Part shown: one piece after another, positions 8,969 through 17,266 of the stretch
Layout: every line of letters starts with the position of its first letter
How positions within the stretch are numbered: position 1 is the first letter of the stretch
The notes under the pieces: model-generated
Database searches by the model: none
Told to the model about the DNA's origin: nothing
What the model saw: the letters and a program-made list of their open reading frames with translations, nothing else
Made by a program: the position numbers and the translations under genes
Assembly (NCBI GenBank): GCA_045106855.1
Contig: JBGCFI010000008.1
Location: forward strand, 95,604-159,603
Direction of reading: 5' to 3'
From: Granulosicoccus sp045106855
GTDB lineage: Bacteria > Pseudomonadota > Gammaproteobacteria > Granulosicoccales > Granulosicoccaceae
Length of the DNA stretch: 64,000 nt

Positions 8969-9682
8969 TCAATTGGTTAACAATTTGTAGCCACTGAAAA
9001 CCAGGATCAAACTAATAAAATATTTGAATGTCTGGTTTGAGATCGTCACGTGCGCTTTTCCGCCAACAAAAAGTGCAAGCGCCGCGACTGGCAGGTATTT
9101 GAGTAGAAAGATGGCAACGGGTGTGTTGAGTAGTCCGAACACGGTAAAACCTACCAGCCGTATGGTCCCGTCGACGAAAAAATAGGCAGCGAAACTGGAA
9201 CGTGTTTGTACCTTGTCGAGTCCGCGTATGGTGAGGTAGATCATGTAGAACGGGCCACCAGTGCCAAAAAGTGTGCCCACTAATCCTCCCATCAACCCAG
9301 CTGGAACACACCAGTATCTAGAGCCTTTTAGATCCGGTAAAGGAAGTAGCTGATAGATCGAAAAGACGACAATAAACACTGCCAGTGCCGTTGTCAGAAC
9401 ACCTGTGTCTATGGATTTGAACAATAACAGTGCAGTGCCACAGCCGATCAGCGTAAACGGGAGCAATGGTGTGATTTCGGCCCAGGAGATGTTTTCGCGA
9501 TTTTTTACACCCTGCGCCAGTGACCCCAGAAAATCCAGAGCGACAACCAGAGGTACAACAATCTCGAGTGGGTGCGCCAACAGTAGCAATGGAATCGCTA
9601 CCAGGCCAGAGCCAAAGCCTGCTAGCCCTCTGATGAAGTAGGCAACAAATATTACTCCGGCCGTATAAATAATTAATTCCAA
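8969..9682 (-). CDS. TauE/SafE-family membrane exporter
   Basis: A 237-residue integral membrane protein with about seven or eight hydrophobic helices. The opening region contains YFIRGLAGFGSGLVAIPLL, the glycine-rich motif that marks the TauE/SafE (DUF81) family, and a second half-repeat carries GLMGGLVGTLFGTGGPF. The family exports sulfite, sulfoacetate and other organic anions. The best start is a TTG at 9682, since no ATG is available near the expected N-terminus. It is the first gene of a two-gene unit with the TauD-like oxygenase, and sits about 300 bases downstream of an 18-bp perfect palindrome. Sulfite export after oxidative desulfonation is an attractive but unproven role. Confidence 0.8.
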   Translation of the reverse strand: MELIIYTAGVIFVAYFIRGLAGFGSGLVAIPLLLLAHPLEIVVPLVVALDFLGSLAQGVKNRENISWAEITPLLPFTLIGCGTALLLFKSIDTGVLTTALAVFIVVFSIYQLLPLPDLKGSRYWCVPAGLMGGLVGTLFGTGGPFYMIYLTIRGLDKVQTRSSFAAYFFVDGTIRLVGFTVFGLLNTPVAIFLLKYLPVAALALFVGGKAHVTISNQTFKYFISLILVFSGYKLLTN

Positions 9683-9989
9683 ACTATATGACTCACAGTA
9701 AGTGTTCCAACCAGCTGTCGTGGTTACAGACTAGTTATCAGCGGGTTGGCACCAAATAAAAGCGGCGCTGAGTTAGCCTCTTGCCACAGCAGATAGTTCA
9801 ACGCCAGGGCAATTCATCTGGATTTTTTCTTTTCAGGACACGGAAAGTGCTTACCCGTGCGTGGATTTGAAGCTGTATTCACGTTTTAAAGATCATCATT
9901 ACCAGCGATGCAAAACTTGAATGTAAAATGTTACAAACCACGTCATGTAGTCAAAGCAGTTCGACAAAAAAAAGTCAGCACTCCACGGC

Positions 9990-10007
9990 TGCAACAATTG
10001 TTGCAGA
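9990..10007. promoter_or_regulatory. 18-bp perfect palindrome, operator-like
   Basis: CTGCAACAATTGTTGCAG reads identically on both strands with no spacer. It is about 310 bases upstream of the TauE/TauD operon start and is not followed by a T tract, so an operator for a dimeric repressor fits better than a terminator. The regulator is unknown. Confidence 0.45.
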
Positions 10008-10234
10008 GTACGTGTCTTAACGGGATTACTGCCTACCAGGACAATCCGTGCGTCAGACTGGTAAGCGTGTCGAAATTCGTTTGAATGTATGTTACCTGTA
10101 GAGTTGGCCTATTACTCGTGCTTGTCAACATGAGCAATAAAAGTTTACATTCGGCAACCCTGTGGATAAGGAGCTGGTGAAAATTTTCGACGATGTCGCA
10201 TAGCGAATTTTTTCGCAAATCATTTATGGTCGCG

Positions 10235-10274
10235 TCATGTCAGATACGCTTGTGTTATGTCAGAAACACTTGCG
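10235..10274 (+). repeat. Imperfect 20-bp tandem duplication
   Basis: Two adjacent 20-base copies (10235-10254 and 10255-10274) agree at 16 of 20 positions around a shared ATGTCAGA core. The pair lies directly before the REP-like doublet. No function is evident. Confidence 0.6.
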
Positions 10275-10289
10275 TCATCACGGACGACC

Positions 10290-10370
10290 GTCATTCCCGC
10301 GAAGGCGGGAATCTTTCTACACCGTGCAAGGATACCTGGGGCATCAGATCTCCGCCTCCGCGGAGATGAC
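10290..10370. repeat. REP-like inverted doublet (two hairpins)
   Basis: Two 24-base arms (10290-10313 and 10347-10370) in opposite orientation match at 19 of 24 positions. Each arm is itself a hairpin: ATTCCCGC-GAAG-GCGGGAAT at 10293-10312 and ATCTCCGC-CTCC-GCGGAGAT at 10348-10367. The differences between arms are compensatory and preserve both stems. The sequence family (GTCATTCCCGCGAAGGCGGG) is a widespread extragenic repeat in proteobacteria. It lies 66 bases past the GGDEF-EAL stop codon, a usual place for REP elements, and may help end or stabilise that transcript. Confidence 0.8.
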
Positions 10371-10436
10371 ATGGTTTCCAATATCGTAAATAGCGAGTGT
10401 GGGCTTGCGTGAGTCTTGAGGACAGCTAGAGCCATT

Positions 10437-13229
10437 CTAGGCTGCCTTGAAGACGGATGCCTTTCGTTGATCTATCAGTGCATCAAAAGGATACGGTTTG
10501 GCATAGTGGTAGCCTTGCGCATAGTCCACATTCAAGCCGATGAGTTCTGTTTCAATTTCGGCGCATTCAACGAATTCGGCAACAGTATGAATGCCTAGTA
10601 ATCCGGCGACAGCTTGCATGCATTTGACCATCTCTCGATCTACTTCGCTATTGTGAATATTCTTGATGAATTGACCATCAATTTTCAGAAAATCAACAGG
10701 TAGCGTTTTCAAGTATCCAAACGAACTGACCCCAGACCCAAAATCATCGAGAGCAATCGTACACCCCAGATCGTGCAGGTAGTGAACCATCTTCAATGCA
10801 TGTTGCATGTTGGCAATAGCGCTGGTTTCGGTTATTTCGAAACACAGCCTGCTGGCATGTACACCGGTACGAACCAACTGCTGTGAGATGAAATAGGGCA
10901 GCTCAGTATCAACAGTGGATTGTCCGGAAAGGTTTATCGAGAAACTTGTGTGCCGACTCTCGTTAACGGTGGTCAGGTATGCGATTTTTTCCAGCGAAGT
11001 CTTTATCACCCAACGGTCAATCTCACGCATCAGGTCATACCGCTCGGCCGCCAGAATGAGCTGATAGGGAGTTATGACCTGGCCGTCGTCTTCGATTAAT
11101 CTGAGTAGAATTTCAAAATGCTCATGCTCTTCAGTTGCGTTGTGGGAAAGGCCTACGATCGGCTGAACGAACAACCTGAAATTGTCACATCGCAGTGCTT
11201 TTTGAAGTTTTGGCAAGAGAAGCATTTCGTCTTTACGATCGACTGTCTCTTCACTTGATTGACTGTATATATGAAGCTCGTTTCTACCCCGATCCTTTGC
11301 TGAATAGCAAGCTAGATCTGCCGCAGCCATTACGTCTTCTACGTTATCGTGTTGGCCGTTAAGATGGACAAATCCTATGCTTGCGCGAACCGCAAATACA
11401 TTTTCTTTGTGTTGAAAATAACAATTCTGGAAGAATTGATATATCGATCTGGCAATAGCCTCGGCACCTTTTTCATCCGAGTCTCTAATGAGCAGACCAA
11501 ATTCATCCCCACCAAGGCGGGCCAGCATATCCTGATCTCGAATGATGTTCTTGAGGCCTTCTGTCACTTGAATCAGTAACTTATCGCCAGCGGAATGCCC
11601 GCAGGTATCGTTCACGATTTTGAACTGATCCAGATCAATGTAGCAAATCGCATGTTGTTCACGGGTGTACCTTGAAGACAATACAAGTTTGCGTAAATTC
11701 TGTTCGAAGTTATAACGATTTGAAATTTTTGTCAGCGCATCGTGCGTCGCATAGTATTCCAGCTCTCGAGTAAGCTCACGTTCAGCGCTCACATCTCGCA
11801 TCACTAGCACTGAACCCTGGAATATTCCGGAAGATTTTTCTCGCAATGCCGTTAGAGCACTGTCTATCAGCGTGACACTGGATTCGTGGTCTAACAGACT
11901 AAGCTCGGGAAACTTGACGGATTTTTTTTCTTTCAGAGCATTTTCCAGGCAATTTTCCGCGGAGGAACTGTTCTGAGTGCCGGTTTCAAACCGAACAACT
12001 GAAGTCAAAGGCTTACCTTTGAGTTCAGTATTACCCGTTTTCAGTAGCTCCGCAGATGATGGGTTAGCAAATGTAATGTTACCGTTGATATCAGTTGTAA
12101 TTACCGCCTCTGATATTGAACTGAGGGTAATGAGTGCCATTTCCTGCTGTCTTTCAAGATCTTTTAAGCCGCTGTTGCGTTTCGACTCAGCGACACGTTT
12201 CTGTACGATTAGTGTGAGTATCACTATATAAAGAAACAAAGCCAGTAGTGACCAGGCGACAGCATCCTTTATGGCAGAGAACGAAATGCCGTTTGCGAAT
12301 TTTAGTGATATCTGAACCCTGGCGTCTCTGCTATAAGGCTTAAACGTATGAAATTTGCCTGAAAACAGACTTTGAAGGTATGAAGTCTCGGTATTCTTGA
12401 AATCGTGATCAGCAAGAACAAATTCTTTGGATTTGCCTGGGTCATATTCAGAAACATCGGTTTCGCGAAAGGTCAAGGATATCGAGAGTTGATCTTCTAT
12501 ATTCAGAATGGAATTCACGATAGCAGCAGGATCTACTTCAAATATATAGCCTCCGTCATGCTGCTGCTGTCTCTGGTTAACTTGCCCTGGTACCTCTCGA
12601 CCAAAGTAGGTTGGATGTATCAGAGTCAATTTGTGCTTGTCTCGCACCGGAAAATCGAATCGGGAGACACTAACGCTACTGGAAACAAGAGCTTCGTCAA
12701 TGGCCTCACTCATATTATCGATTGAGACAAGATTTAGCCCGATGTACTTGACGGTGGATGGACTGAACGGGAAAACATTTTTCAAAGGGTAGTTAACATC
12801 ACTTATTTGCCCCGGTACGAGAGAGCCAGTGTAAGCCATGTCCTTAAGTGAGAAATTGTATATTCCGAATTCAGACATCTCGTTTGCAAAAGCCGCCACC
12901 TGATGGTCCAGTACTTTTTCATAGCGAGAGACTGTGGTGACGAATTCGTTTTTGGAGAGTATGGATTTGGCGTAGGATTCTATGTTTGATCGCTCGCTCT
13001 CCGTTTGCAATTGCTGTATGGAGGCAACTGACACAAGAGTAGCTACCAGGCCACTGAAAGACTCATAGACCGAACGTTCTACGACGCGTGCGATATCCCG
13101 ATCTCTATCCAGTTGTCGCTGATACAAATGAAAAACTGACGCAAAGGCGGTGCCGAGAGTGACTACTAATGCAAGCGCGATACAGGATACGTACTCGCGG
13201 CGTGACATACACAGTTTACTTGCGATCAT
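10437..13229 (-). CDS. Membrane PAS-GGDEF-EAL cyclic-di-GMP signalling protein
   Basis: A 930-residue protein with TM1 (about 13-37), a periplasmic sensory region (about 40-320), TM2 (about 322-345), a PAS domain (about 370-490), a GGDEF domain with the intact GGDEF signature at 573-577, and a C-terminal EAL domain. In the EAL domain the signature is Glu-Ile-Leu at 706-708 followed by Leu-Arg, and DDFGSG starts at 828 with LKIDGQF after it, so the metal-binding residues are kept. The protein could make and break cyclic di-GMP. The start chosen is ATG 13229, which overlaps the upstream stop as ATGA. A longer frame exists to 13301 but runs into the upstream gene. The upstream gene encodes a periplasmic binding protein, the likely ligand sensor for the periplasmic part. 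Confidence 0.9.
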   Translation of the reverse strand: MIASKLCMSRREYVSCIALALVVTLGTAFASVFHLYQRQLDRDRDIARVVERSVYESFSGLVATLVSVASIQQLQTESERSNIESYAKSILSKNEFVTTVSRYEKVLDHQVAAFANEMSEFGIYNFSLKDMAYTGSLVPGQISDVNYPLKNVFPFSPSTVKYIGLNLVSIDNMSEAIDEALVSSSVSVSRFDFPVRDKHKLTLIHPTYFGREVPGQVNQRQQQHDGGYIFEVDPAAIVNSILNIEDQLSISLTFRETDVSEYDPGKSKEFVLADHDFKNTETSYLQSLFSGKFHTFKPYSRDARVQISLKFANGISFSAIKDAVAWSLLALFLYIVILTLIVQKRVAESKRNSGLKDLERQQEMALITLSSISEAVITTDINGNITFANPSSAELLKTGNTELKGKPLTSVVRFETGTQNSSSAENCLENALKEKKSVKFPELSLLDHESSVTLIDSALTALREKSSGIFQGSVLVMRDVSAERELTRELEYYATHDALTKISNRYNFEQNLRKLVLSSRYTREQHAICYIDLDQFKIVNDTCGHSAGDKLLIQVTEGLKNIIRDQDMLARLGGDEFGLLIRDSDEKGAEAIARSIYQFFQNCYFQHKENVFAVRASIGFVHLNGQHDNVEDVMAAADLACYSAKDRGRNELHIYSQSSEETVDRKDEMLLLPKLQKALRCDNFRLFVQPIVGLSHNATEEHEHFEILLRLIEDDGQVITPYQLILAAERYDLMREIDRWVIKTSLEKIAYLTTVNESRHTSFSINLSGQSTVDTELPYFISQQLVRTGVHASRLCFEITETSAIANMQHALKMVHYLHDLGCTIALDDFGSGVSSFGYLKTLPVDFLKIDGQFIKNIHNSEVDREMVKCMQAVAGLLGIHTVAEFVECAEIETELIGLNVDYAQGYHYAKPYPFDALIDQRKASVFKAA

Positions 13230-14260
13230 TTTGACGCTACCTGTTCGAGCGACGACACTTGCTTCGCGTAACGTGAAAACATTATGGGTATCTTTTTGCA
13301 AGTAGCGTTAGCAACGTCTTGGTTTAGCCATAAATCCCATTTCCTGTTAGTGACAATCGGTATTTCGTTGATCGGAACACCATCCAGTACAGCCAGAGCA
13401 ACTTCTGCGGCCCATTCGCCGTGTTCTTGTGGGATTTTGGTATAGCCGAGCGCTGTCACTCCCATCATCCATTCGTGGTTGGTTACGCTGATCACTCTGG
13501 TTTTTCTACTGGCTAATTCGCGCGCCGCCTCTTCGTCCCAACCGGATATGCCCGAGTTACTGCCAATAACCAGAAAATCCATGCTCTGAGAATTTTCGAA
13601 CTCACTTACCCATGTATCAAATTCAGAAACCAGAGACATCTTTAAACTGATTCCCAGCTTTTCGGCACCTTTCGCAATTCGATCAAAGTTCTTCCGTTCG
13701 GTGAGCGTATTTGCGCCCAGATAGATAGCTCTCTTGCCTTCAGAAACTCTCGCTGCTTCCTTCAGCATGGGTTCGATAGGAGCCACTTCCACTATCCCGG
13801 TCACATTGTCAAACGGAAAGCCATATTCCTTTACCGTCCAATTGACACCACTAAACACAAAAGGGGTGCTGGAATTCTTGAAGTAGGGAACGATCAGGTA
13901 TTTTGCGGCGTTGTCGTCAGATGTAATGACGACATCGGGTTGCCACTTGTCGATAATTGCAAGCACTTTCCTGGCTGCAAGTTCTTTTTCTTCGACACTT
14001 TGCTTGCGTTTAGTGTCCATATCGAATTGCAGGATCTCGCACTTACCCGCAAGAGTATTTCGTATGCCCTCTTCGAGTGCGTCAGACCAGTCATAGCCCT
14101 TATGGTACGACGATACGTACAGGCACTTGGACAGCTCTGCGGACTGCAATTGCGCCGAGCTGATTACGAAGATCAGCGTTGCAAGTAGAAGTCTGCTAGT
14201 TACGCTGAAATTAGATGGATTTTGACGTGTCCTTTCAAACCCTTTTTCCTTGTTACACAT
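13226..14260 (-). CDS. ABC-type periplasmic substrate-binding protein (signalling partner)
   Basis: A 344-residue protein with a signal peptide (hydrophobic core about 24-36, cleavage near 40) followed by a type I periplasmic-binding fold of the 'ABC_sub_bind' type. It has a YVSSYHKGYDWSDALEEGI opening, alternating Rossmann-like strands such as PDVVITSDDNAAKYL, and a late WLNQDVANA segment. No permease or ATPase gene is nearby. Instead the stop codon overlaps the start of a membrane GGDEF-EAL gene (ATGA), which implies coupled translation and roughly equal synthesis. The parsimonious reading is a soluble ligand receptor that presents its ligand state to the membrane cyclic-di-GMP enzyme. The ligand is unknown. 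Confidence 0.75.
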   Translation of the reverse strand: MCNKEKGFERTRQNPSNFSVTSRLLLATLIFVISSAQLQSAELSKCLYVSSYHKGYDWSDALEEGIRNTLAGKCEILQFDMDTKRKQSVEEKELAARKVLAIIDKWQPDVVITSDDNAAKYLIVPYFKNSSTPFVFSGVNWTVKEYGFPFDNVTGIVEVAPIEPMLKEAARVSEGKRAIYLGANTLTERKNFDRIAKGAEKLGISLKMSLVSEFDTWVSEFENSQSMDFLVIGSNSGISGWDEEAARELASRKTRVISVTNHEWMMGVTALGYTKIPQEHGEWAAEVALAVLDGVPINEIPIVTNRKWDLWLNQDVANATCKKIPIMFSRYAKQVSSLEQVASK

Positions 14261-14581
14261 AAGGCTGTCTCTGATAACCGATAGATACCACGCACCAGAG
14301 TTCGGACGTCAATTTCCATATTGCATCAAACTACAAAAGTGACCCGATACACAGCCCTTATCGACATAACTGCGTTATTGTTTAGTTGAGATTATCGATT
14401 TTTAAGTCTCCAAACCATGTCTGCAGTGCTGAAACGTTGATCCAACGGGCTTTCTTTGGGATGCAGAATATCCGGCAGACGATAGGATGGGTTCACATTG
14501 TCAGGATTTTGCAAAATTTGATTCACGGTTTTCGCCCATCAAGCTTTCGGGGCTTTATGTAAAATCCCAAAAAGCTGAAAT

Positions 14582-14610
14582 TTGACCATTTGGAAAAAAA
14601 TTGCTTTAAT
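14582..14610 (+). promoter_or_regulatory. preTA promoter overlapped by a RutR-type operator
   Basis: TTGACCATTTGGAAAA (14582-14597) matches the RutR consensus TTGACCA-NN-TGGTCAA at 12 of the 14 specified positions. The same TTGACC is a strong -35 hexamer followed, after exactly 17 bases, by TTTAAT (14605-14610) as a -10 element. Transcription would begin near 14617, about 30 bases before the preT ATG. A repressor on this site would block RNA polymerase directly. Confidence 0.75.
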
Positions 14611-14646
14611 CGGCTTTGTCATGAGCCAATTCAGGGAGTTTGCCGC

Positions 14647-15948
14647 ATGAGTTCCAATAACTTCGAGCAGCTTCGACAGGATCTGCATCCACCGTTAACC
14701 CGGCATGAAGCTCTGGTCGAGTCAGATCGCTGTTATTTTTGTTATGACGCGCCATGCATAACAGCTTGCCCGACTGATATTGATATCCCGTTGTTCATAA
14801 GGCAGATAAAAACCGATAACCCCAAAGGCTCAGCTCGCACCATCTTTAATGAGAATATTCTCGGTGGAATGTGTGCCCGTGTATGTCCCACTGAAACGCT
14901 CTGTGAACAAGCTTGTGTGCGCAATACAGCCGAAGATAATCCAGTTCGCATCGGAGAGCTGCAACGCTATTCCACTGATCATCTCATGCAGACGGGAAAG
15001 CAACCCTTTACCCGGGCAGCATCCACAAGTCGACGAGTCGCGGTTGTTGGTGCGGGTCCGGCCGGGATTGCGTGTGCGCATCGTCTGGCTCTCTATGGCC
15101 ATGAAGTGAAGATCTTTGATGCAATGCCAAAGCCTGGCGGCCTGAACGAATACGGCATCGCAGCTTATAAGACAGTTGATGATTTTGCTCAGGCAGAAGT
15201 ACAGTACATTCTGTCTATCGGAGGTATTTCAGTTAATTACAACCATGCGCTCGGCGTTGATGTAACGCTGGATCAACTTTGCCAGGATTTCGATGCTGTT
15301 TTTCTGGGATTGGGCCTGGGTACCGTTAACCAGTTGTCTGTCGAGGGGCATGATCTTGAAGGGGTGGTCGATGCCGTTGCCTTTATTCGCGAGCTAAGGC
15401 AGTCAAGCGATCTGTCATCACTGAAGGTTGGTCGTAAAACAGTGGTTGTTGGTGGAGGAATGACCGCCATTGATGCGGCCGTCCAGACCAGAATGCTGGG
15501 CGCAGAAGAGGTAACGGTCGCTTACCGGCGCGGTGTGGAGAATATGAATGCCAGCGTGTTCGAACAGGACCTGGCCAAAGTCAATGGTGTGAGCATTAGA
15601 ACATCGCTTCAGCCGTTAAAAGTCCATGGCAGCGATGGCAAGGTAACTGGCATCGAGTTTTCCTATATGCAAGGGCTGGGTGATTCTTATGCGCCGACAG
15701 GTGAAACGCTGCTCCTGAACTGTGATCAGGTTCTAATGGCCATCGGCCAGCAGTTTGTTACCTCTAACACCGAAGATGCGCTGGTTCTGGACAGAGGAAG
15801 AATCAGAGTGGACGCTGAAAAACGCACATCCAATGAAAAAATCTGGGCAGGTGGTGATTGTATTGCCGGTGGAGAAGATCTAACTGTGGCTGCTGTTCAG
15901 GATGGCAAACTGGCTGCTGAATCGATTCACAAACACTTGAAGGGGTAA
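14647..15948 (+). CDS. preT: NAD-dependent dihydropyrimidine dehydrogenase subunit PreT
   Basis: The 433-residue flavoprotein subunit of bacterial dihydropyrimidine dehydrogenase. It takes electrons from NADH and passes them through Fe-S clusters to PreA, which reduces uracil or thymine. The N-terminal Fe-S region carries C29-x2-C-x4-C-x3-C and a second group around GGMCARVCPTETLCEQAC. The FAD-binding GAGPAG is at 135-140 and the NAD-binding GGGMTA begins at 269. This matches the glutamate-synthase small-chain family and the N-terminal half of mammalian DPD. Start: ATG 14647 with AGGGAG upstream. A frame starting at 14590 would begin inside the operator/promoter. preA follows after six bases. 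Confidence 0.93.
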   Translation: MSSNNFEQLRQDLHPPLTRHEALVESDRCYFCYDAPCITACPTDIDIPLFIRQIKTDNPKGSARTIFNENILGGMCARVCPTETLCEQACVRNTAEDNPVRIGELQRYSTDHLMQTGKQPFTRAASTSRRVAVVGAGPAGIACAHRLALYGHEVKIFDAMPKPGGLNEYGIAAYKTVDDFAQAEVQYILSIGGISVNYNHALGVDVTLDQLCQDFDAVFLGLGLGTVNQLSVEGHDLEGVVDAVAFIRELRQSSDLSSLKVGRKTVVVGGGMTAIDAAVQTRMLGAEEVTVAYRRGVENMNASVFEQDLAKVNGVSIRTSLQPLKVHGSDGKVTGIEFSYMQGLGDSYAPTGETLLLNCDQVLMAIGQQFVTSNTEDALVLDRGRIRVDAEKRTSNEKIWAGGDCIAGGEDLTVAAVQDGKLAAESIHKHLKG

Positions 15949-15954
15949 GCGGTT

Positions 15955-17256
15955 ATGGCCGATCTAAGCACAGAATTTATCGGAATCAAGTCGCCCAATC
16001 CTTTCTGGTTGGCCTCTGCACCACCCACTGACAAGGAATACAACGTGGTCCGTGCTTTTGAAGCTGGCTGGGGAGGGGTTGTCTGGAAAACCCTCGGGGA
16101 AGATCCGAATATCGTCAACGTCAATGGTCCACGATATGGCGTATTGCATTCAAGTGACAGAACTCTGATTGGTTTCAACAACATAGAGCTGATAACCGAT
16201 CGCCCATTGCAGATCAACCTGGATGAAATAACACGCGTCAAGCGTGACTGGCCAGACCGGGCCATGATCGTATCCCTCATGGTGCCCTGTGAAGAGAAGA
16301 ACTGGAAAGATATCCTGGCGCGCGTTGAAGATACCGGTGCGGATGGCGTTGAGTTGAATTTTGGTTGTCCGCATGGAATGTCCGAACGTGGGATGGGGGC
16401 GGCTGTCGGGCAGGTGCCCGAATATATTCAAATGGTGACGCAGTGGTGCAAGCTGTATACGAAAATGCCCGTAATAGTCAAACTCACACCTAATGTGTCT
16501 GATATCAAAGGCCCGGCGCGCGCAGCGCATGCTGGTGGTGCTGATGCTGTGTCGTTAATCAATACCGTGAATTCCATAATCAGCGTCAACCTGGATACGA
16601 TGTCCCCGGAACCCTCCATTGATGGCTGGGGATCGCACGGCGGCTACTGCGGTCCCGCAGTGAAGCCTATTGCGCTTAACATGGTTGCTGAAATTTCTCG
16701 GGATCCGCAAACATCGAATCTGCCTGTATCCGGGATTGGAGGGGTAACCACATGGCGAGATGCGGCGGAATTTCTGGCACTTGGTGCCGCAAATGTCCAA
16801 GTCTGCACTGCTGCCATGACTTACGGTTTTCGCATCATTGATGAGTTGACGTCCGGATTATCAGATTGGATGGATGAGAAAGGTTATTCCTCAGTCAGTG
16901 AAGTAACCGGCAAAGCGACGCCTAACGTGAAAGACTGGCAAAATCTGAACCTCAATTACATTACCAAGGCTGTTATCGATCAGGATCTGTGCATTCAATG
17001 TGGCAGGTGTCATGTTGTCTGTGAAGACACCTCGCACCAGGCCATAACACATACGGTAGAGGGCAAGCGTATGTTTCAGGTGATTGATGAAGAATGCGTG
17101 GGATGTAACCTGTGTGTCAGTGTCTGTCCCGTAGACAACTGTATTTCGATGGAGCAACTTGCCGGTGGTGTCGATCCCAGAACGGACCAACCTGTATTGG
17201 ACGAGTATGCTAACTGGACAACACACCCGAACAATCCTATGGCAGATAGCCGTTAG
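15955..17256 (+). CDS. preA: NAD-dependent dihydropyrimidine dehydrogenase subunit PreA
   Basis: The catalytic subunit, 433 residues. Residues about 1-330 form a dihydroorotate-dehydrogenase-like FMN barrel that reduces uracil or thymine to the 5,6-dihydro compound. Residues 340-400 form a two-[4Fe-4S] ferredoxin domain with cysteines at 346/349/352/356 and 381/384/387/391. The first motif ends in Cys-Glu-Asp rather than Cys-Pro, as in mammalian DPD. The GCPHGMSERGMG loop is present, but the position of the mammalian active-site cysteine is Val151, and a cysteine appears at 232 in GGYCGP instead. AAGGGG precedes the ATG. It is the first step of the reductive pyrimidine pathway, paired with PreT. 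Confidence 0.94.
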   Translation: MADLSTEFIGIKSPNPFWLASAPPTDKEYNVVRAFEAGWGGVVWKTLGEDPNIVNVNGPRYGVLHSSDRTLIGFNNIELITDRPLQINLDEITRVKRDWPDRAMIVSLMVPCEEKNWKDILARVEDTGADGVELNFGCPHGMSERGMGAAVGQVPEYIQMVTQWCKLYTKMPVIVKLTPNVSDIKGPARAAHAGGADAVSLINTVNSIISVNLDTMSPEPSIDGWGSHGGYCGPAVKPIALNMVAEISRDPQTSNLPVSGIGGVTTWRDAAEFLALGAANVQVCTAAMTYGFRIIDELTSGLSDWMDEKGYSSVSEVTGKATPNVKDWQNLNLNYITKAVIDQDLCIQCGRCHVVCEDTSHQAITHTVEGKRMFQVIDEECVGCNLCVSVCPVDNCISMEQLAGGVDPRTDQPVLDEYANWTTHPNNPMADSR

Positions 17257-17266
17257 CAATAATTTT

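Larger units (their letters stand above)
9683..10436. other. Long intergenic region with palindrome, tandem repeat and REP-like doublet
   Basis: About 750 bases between the TauE-like gene (transcribed leftward away from it) and the 3' end of the GGDEF-EAL gene. The short reverse-strand frames at 10033-10218 and 10235-10435 have no domain or start signal. The latter runs through the repeats. The region holds three separate structured elements, listed individually. Confidence 0.6.

Noticed and set aside
10235..10370. Insertion-sequence remnant
   Set aside because: No transposase fragment or target-site duplication was seen. The structure fits a REP doublet.
10033..10435. Two short reverse-strand frames
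   Set aside because: No start signals. The second is made from the tandem repeat and REP-like element.
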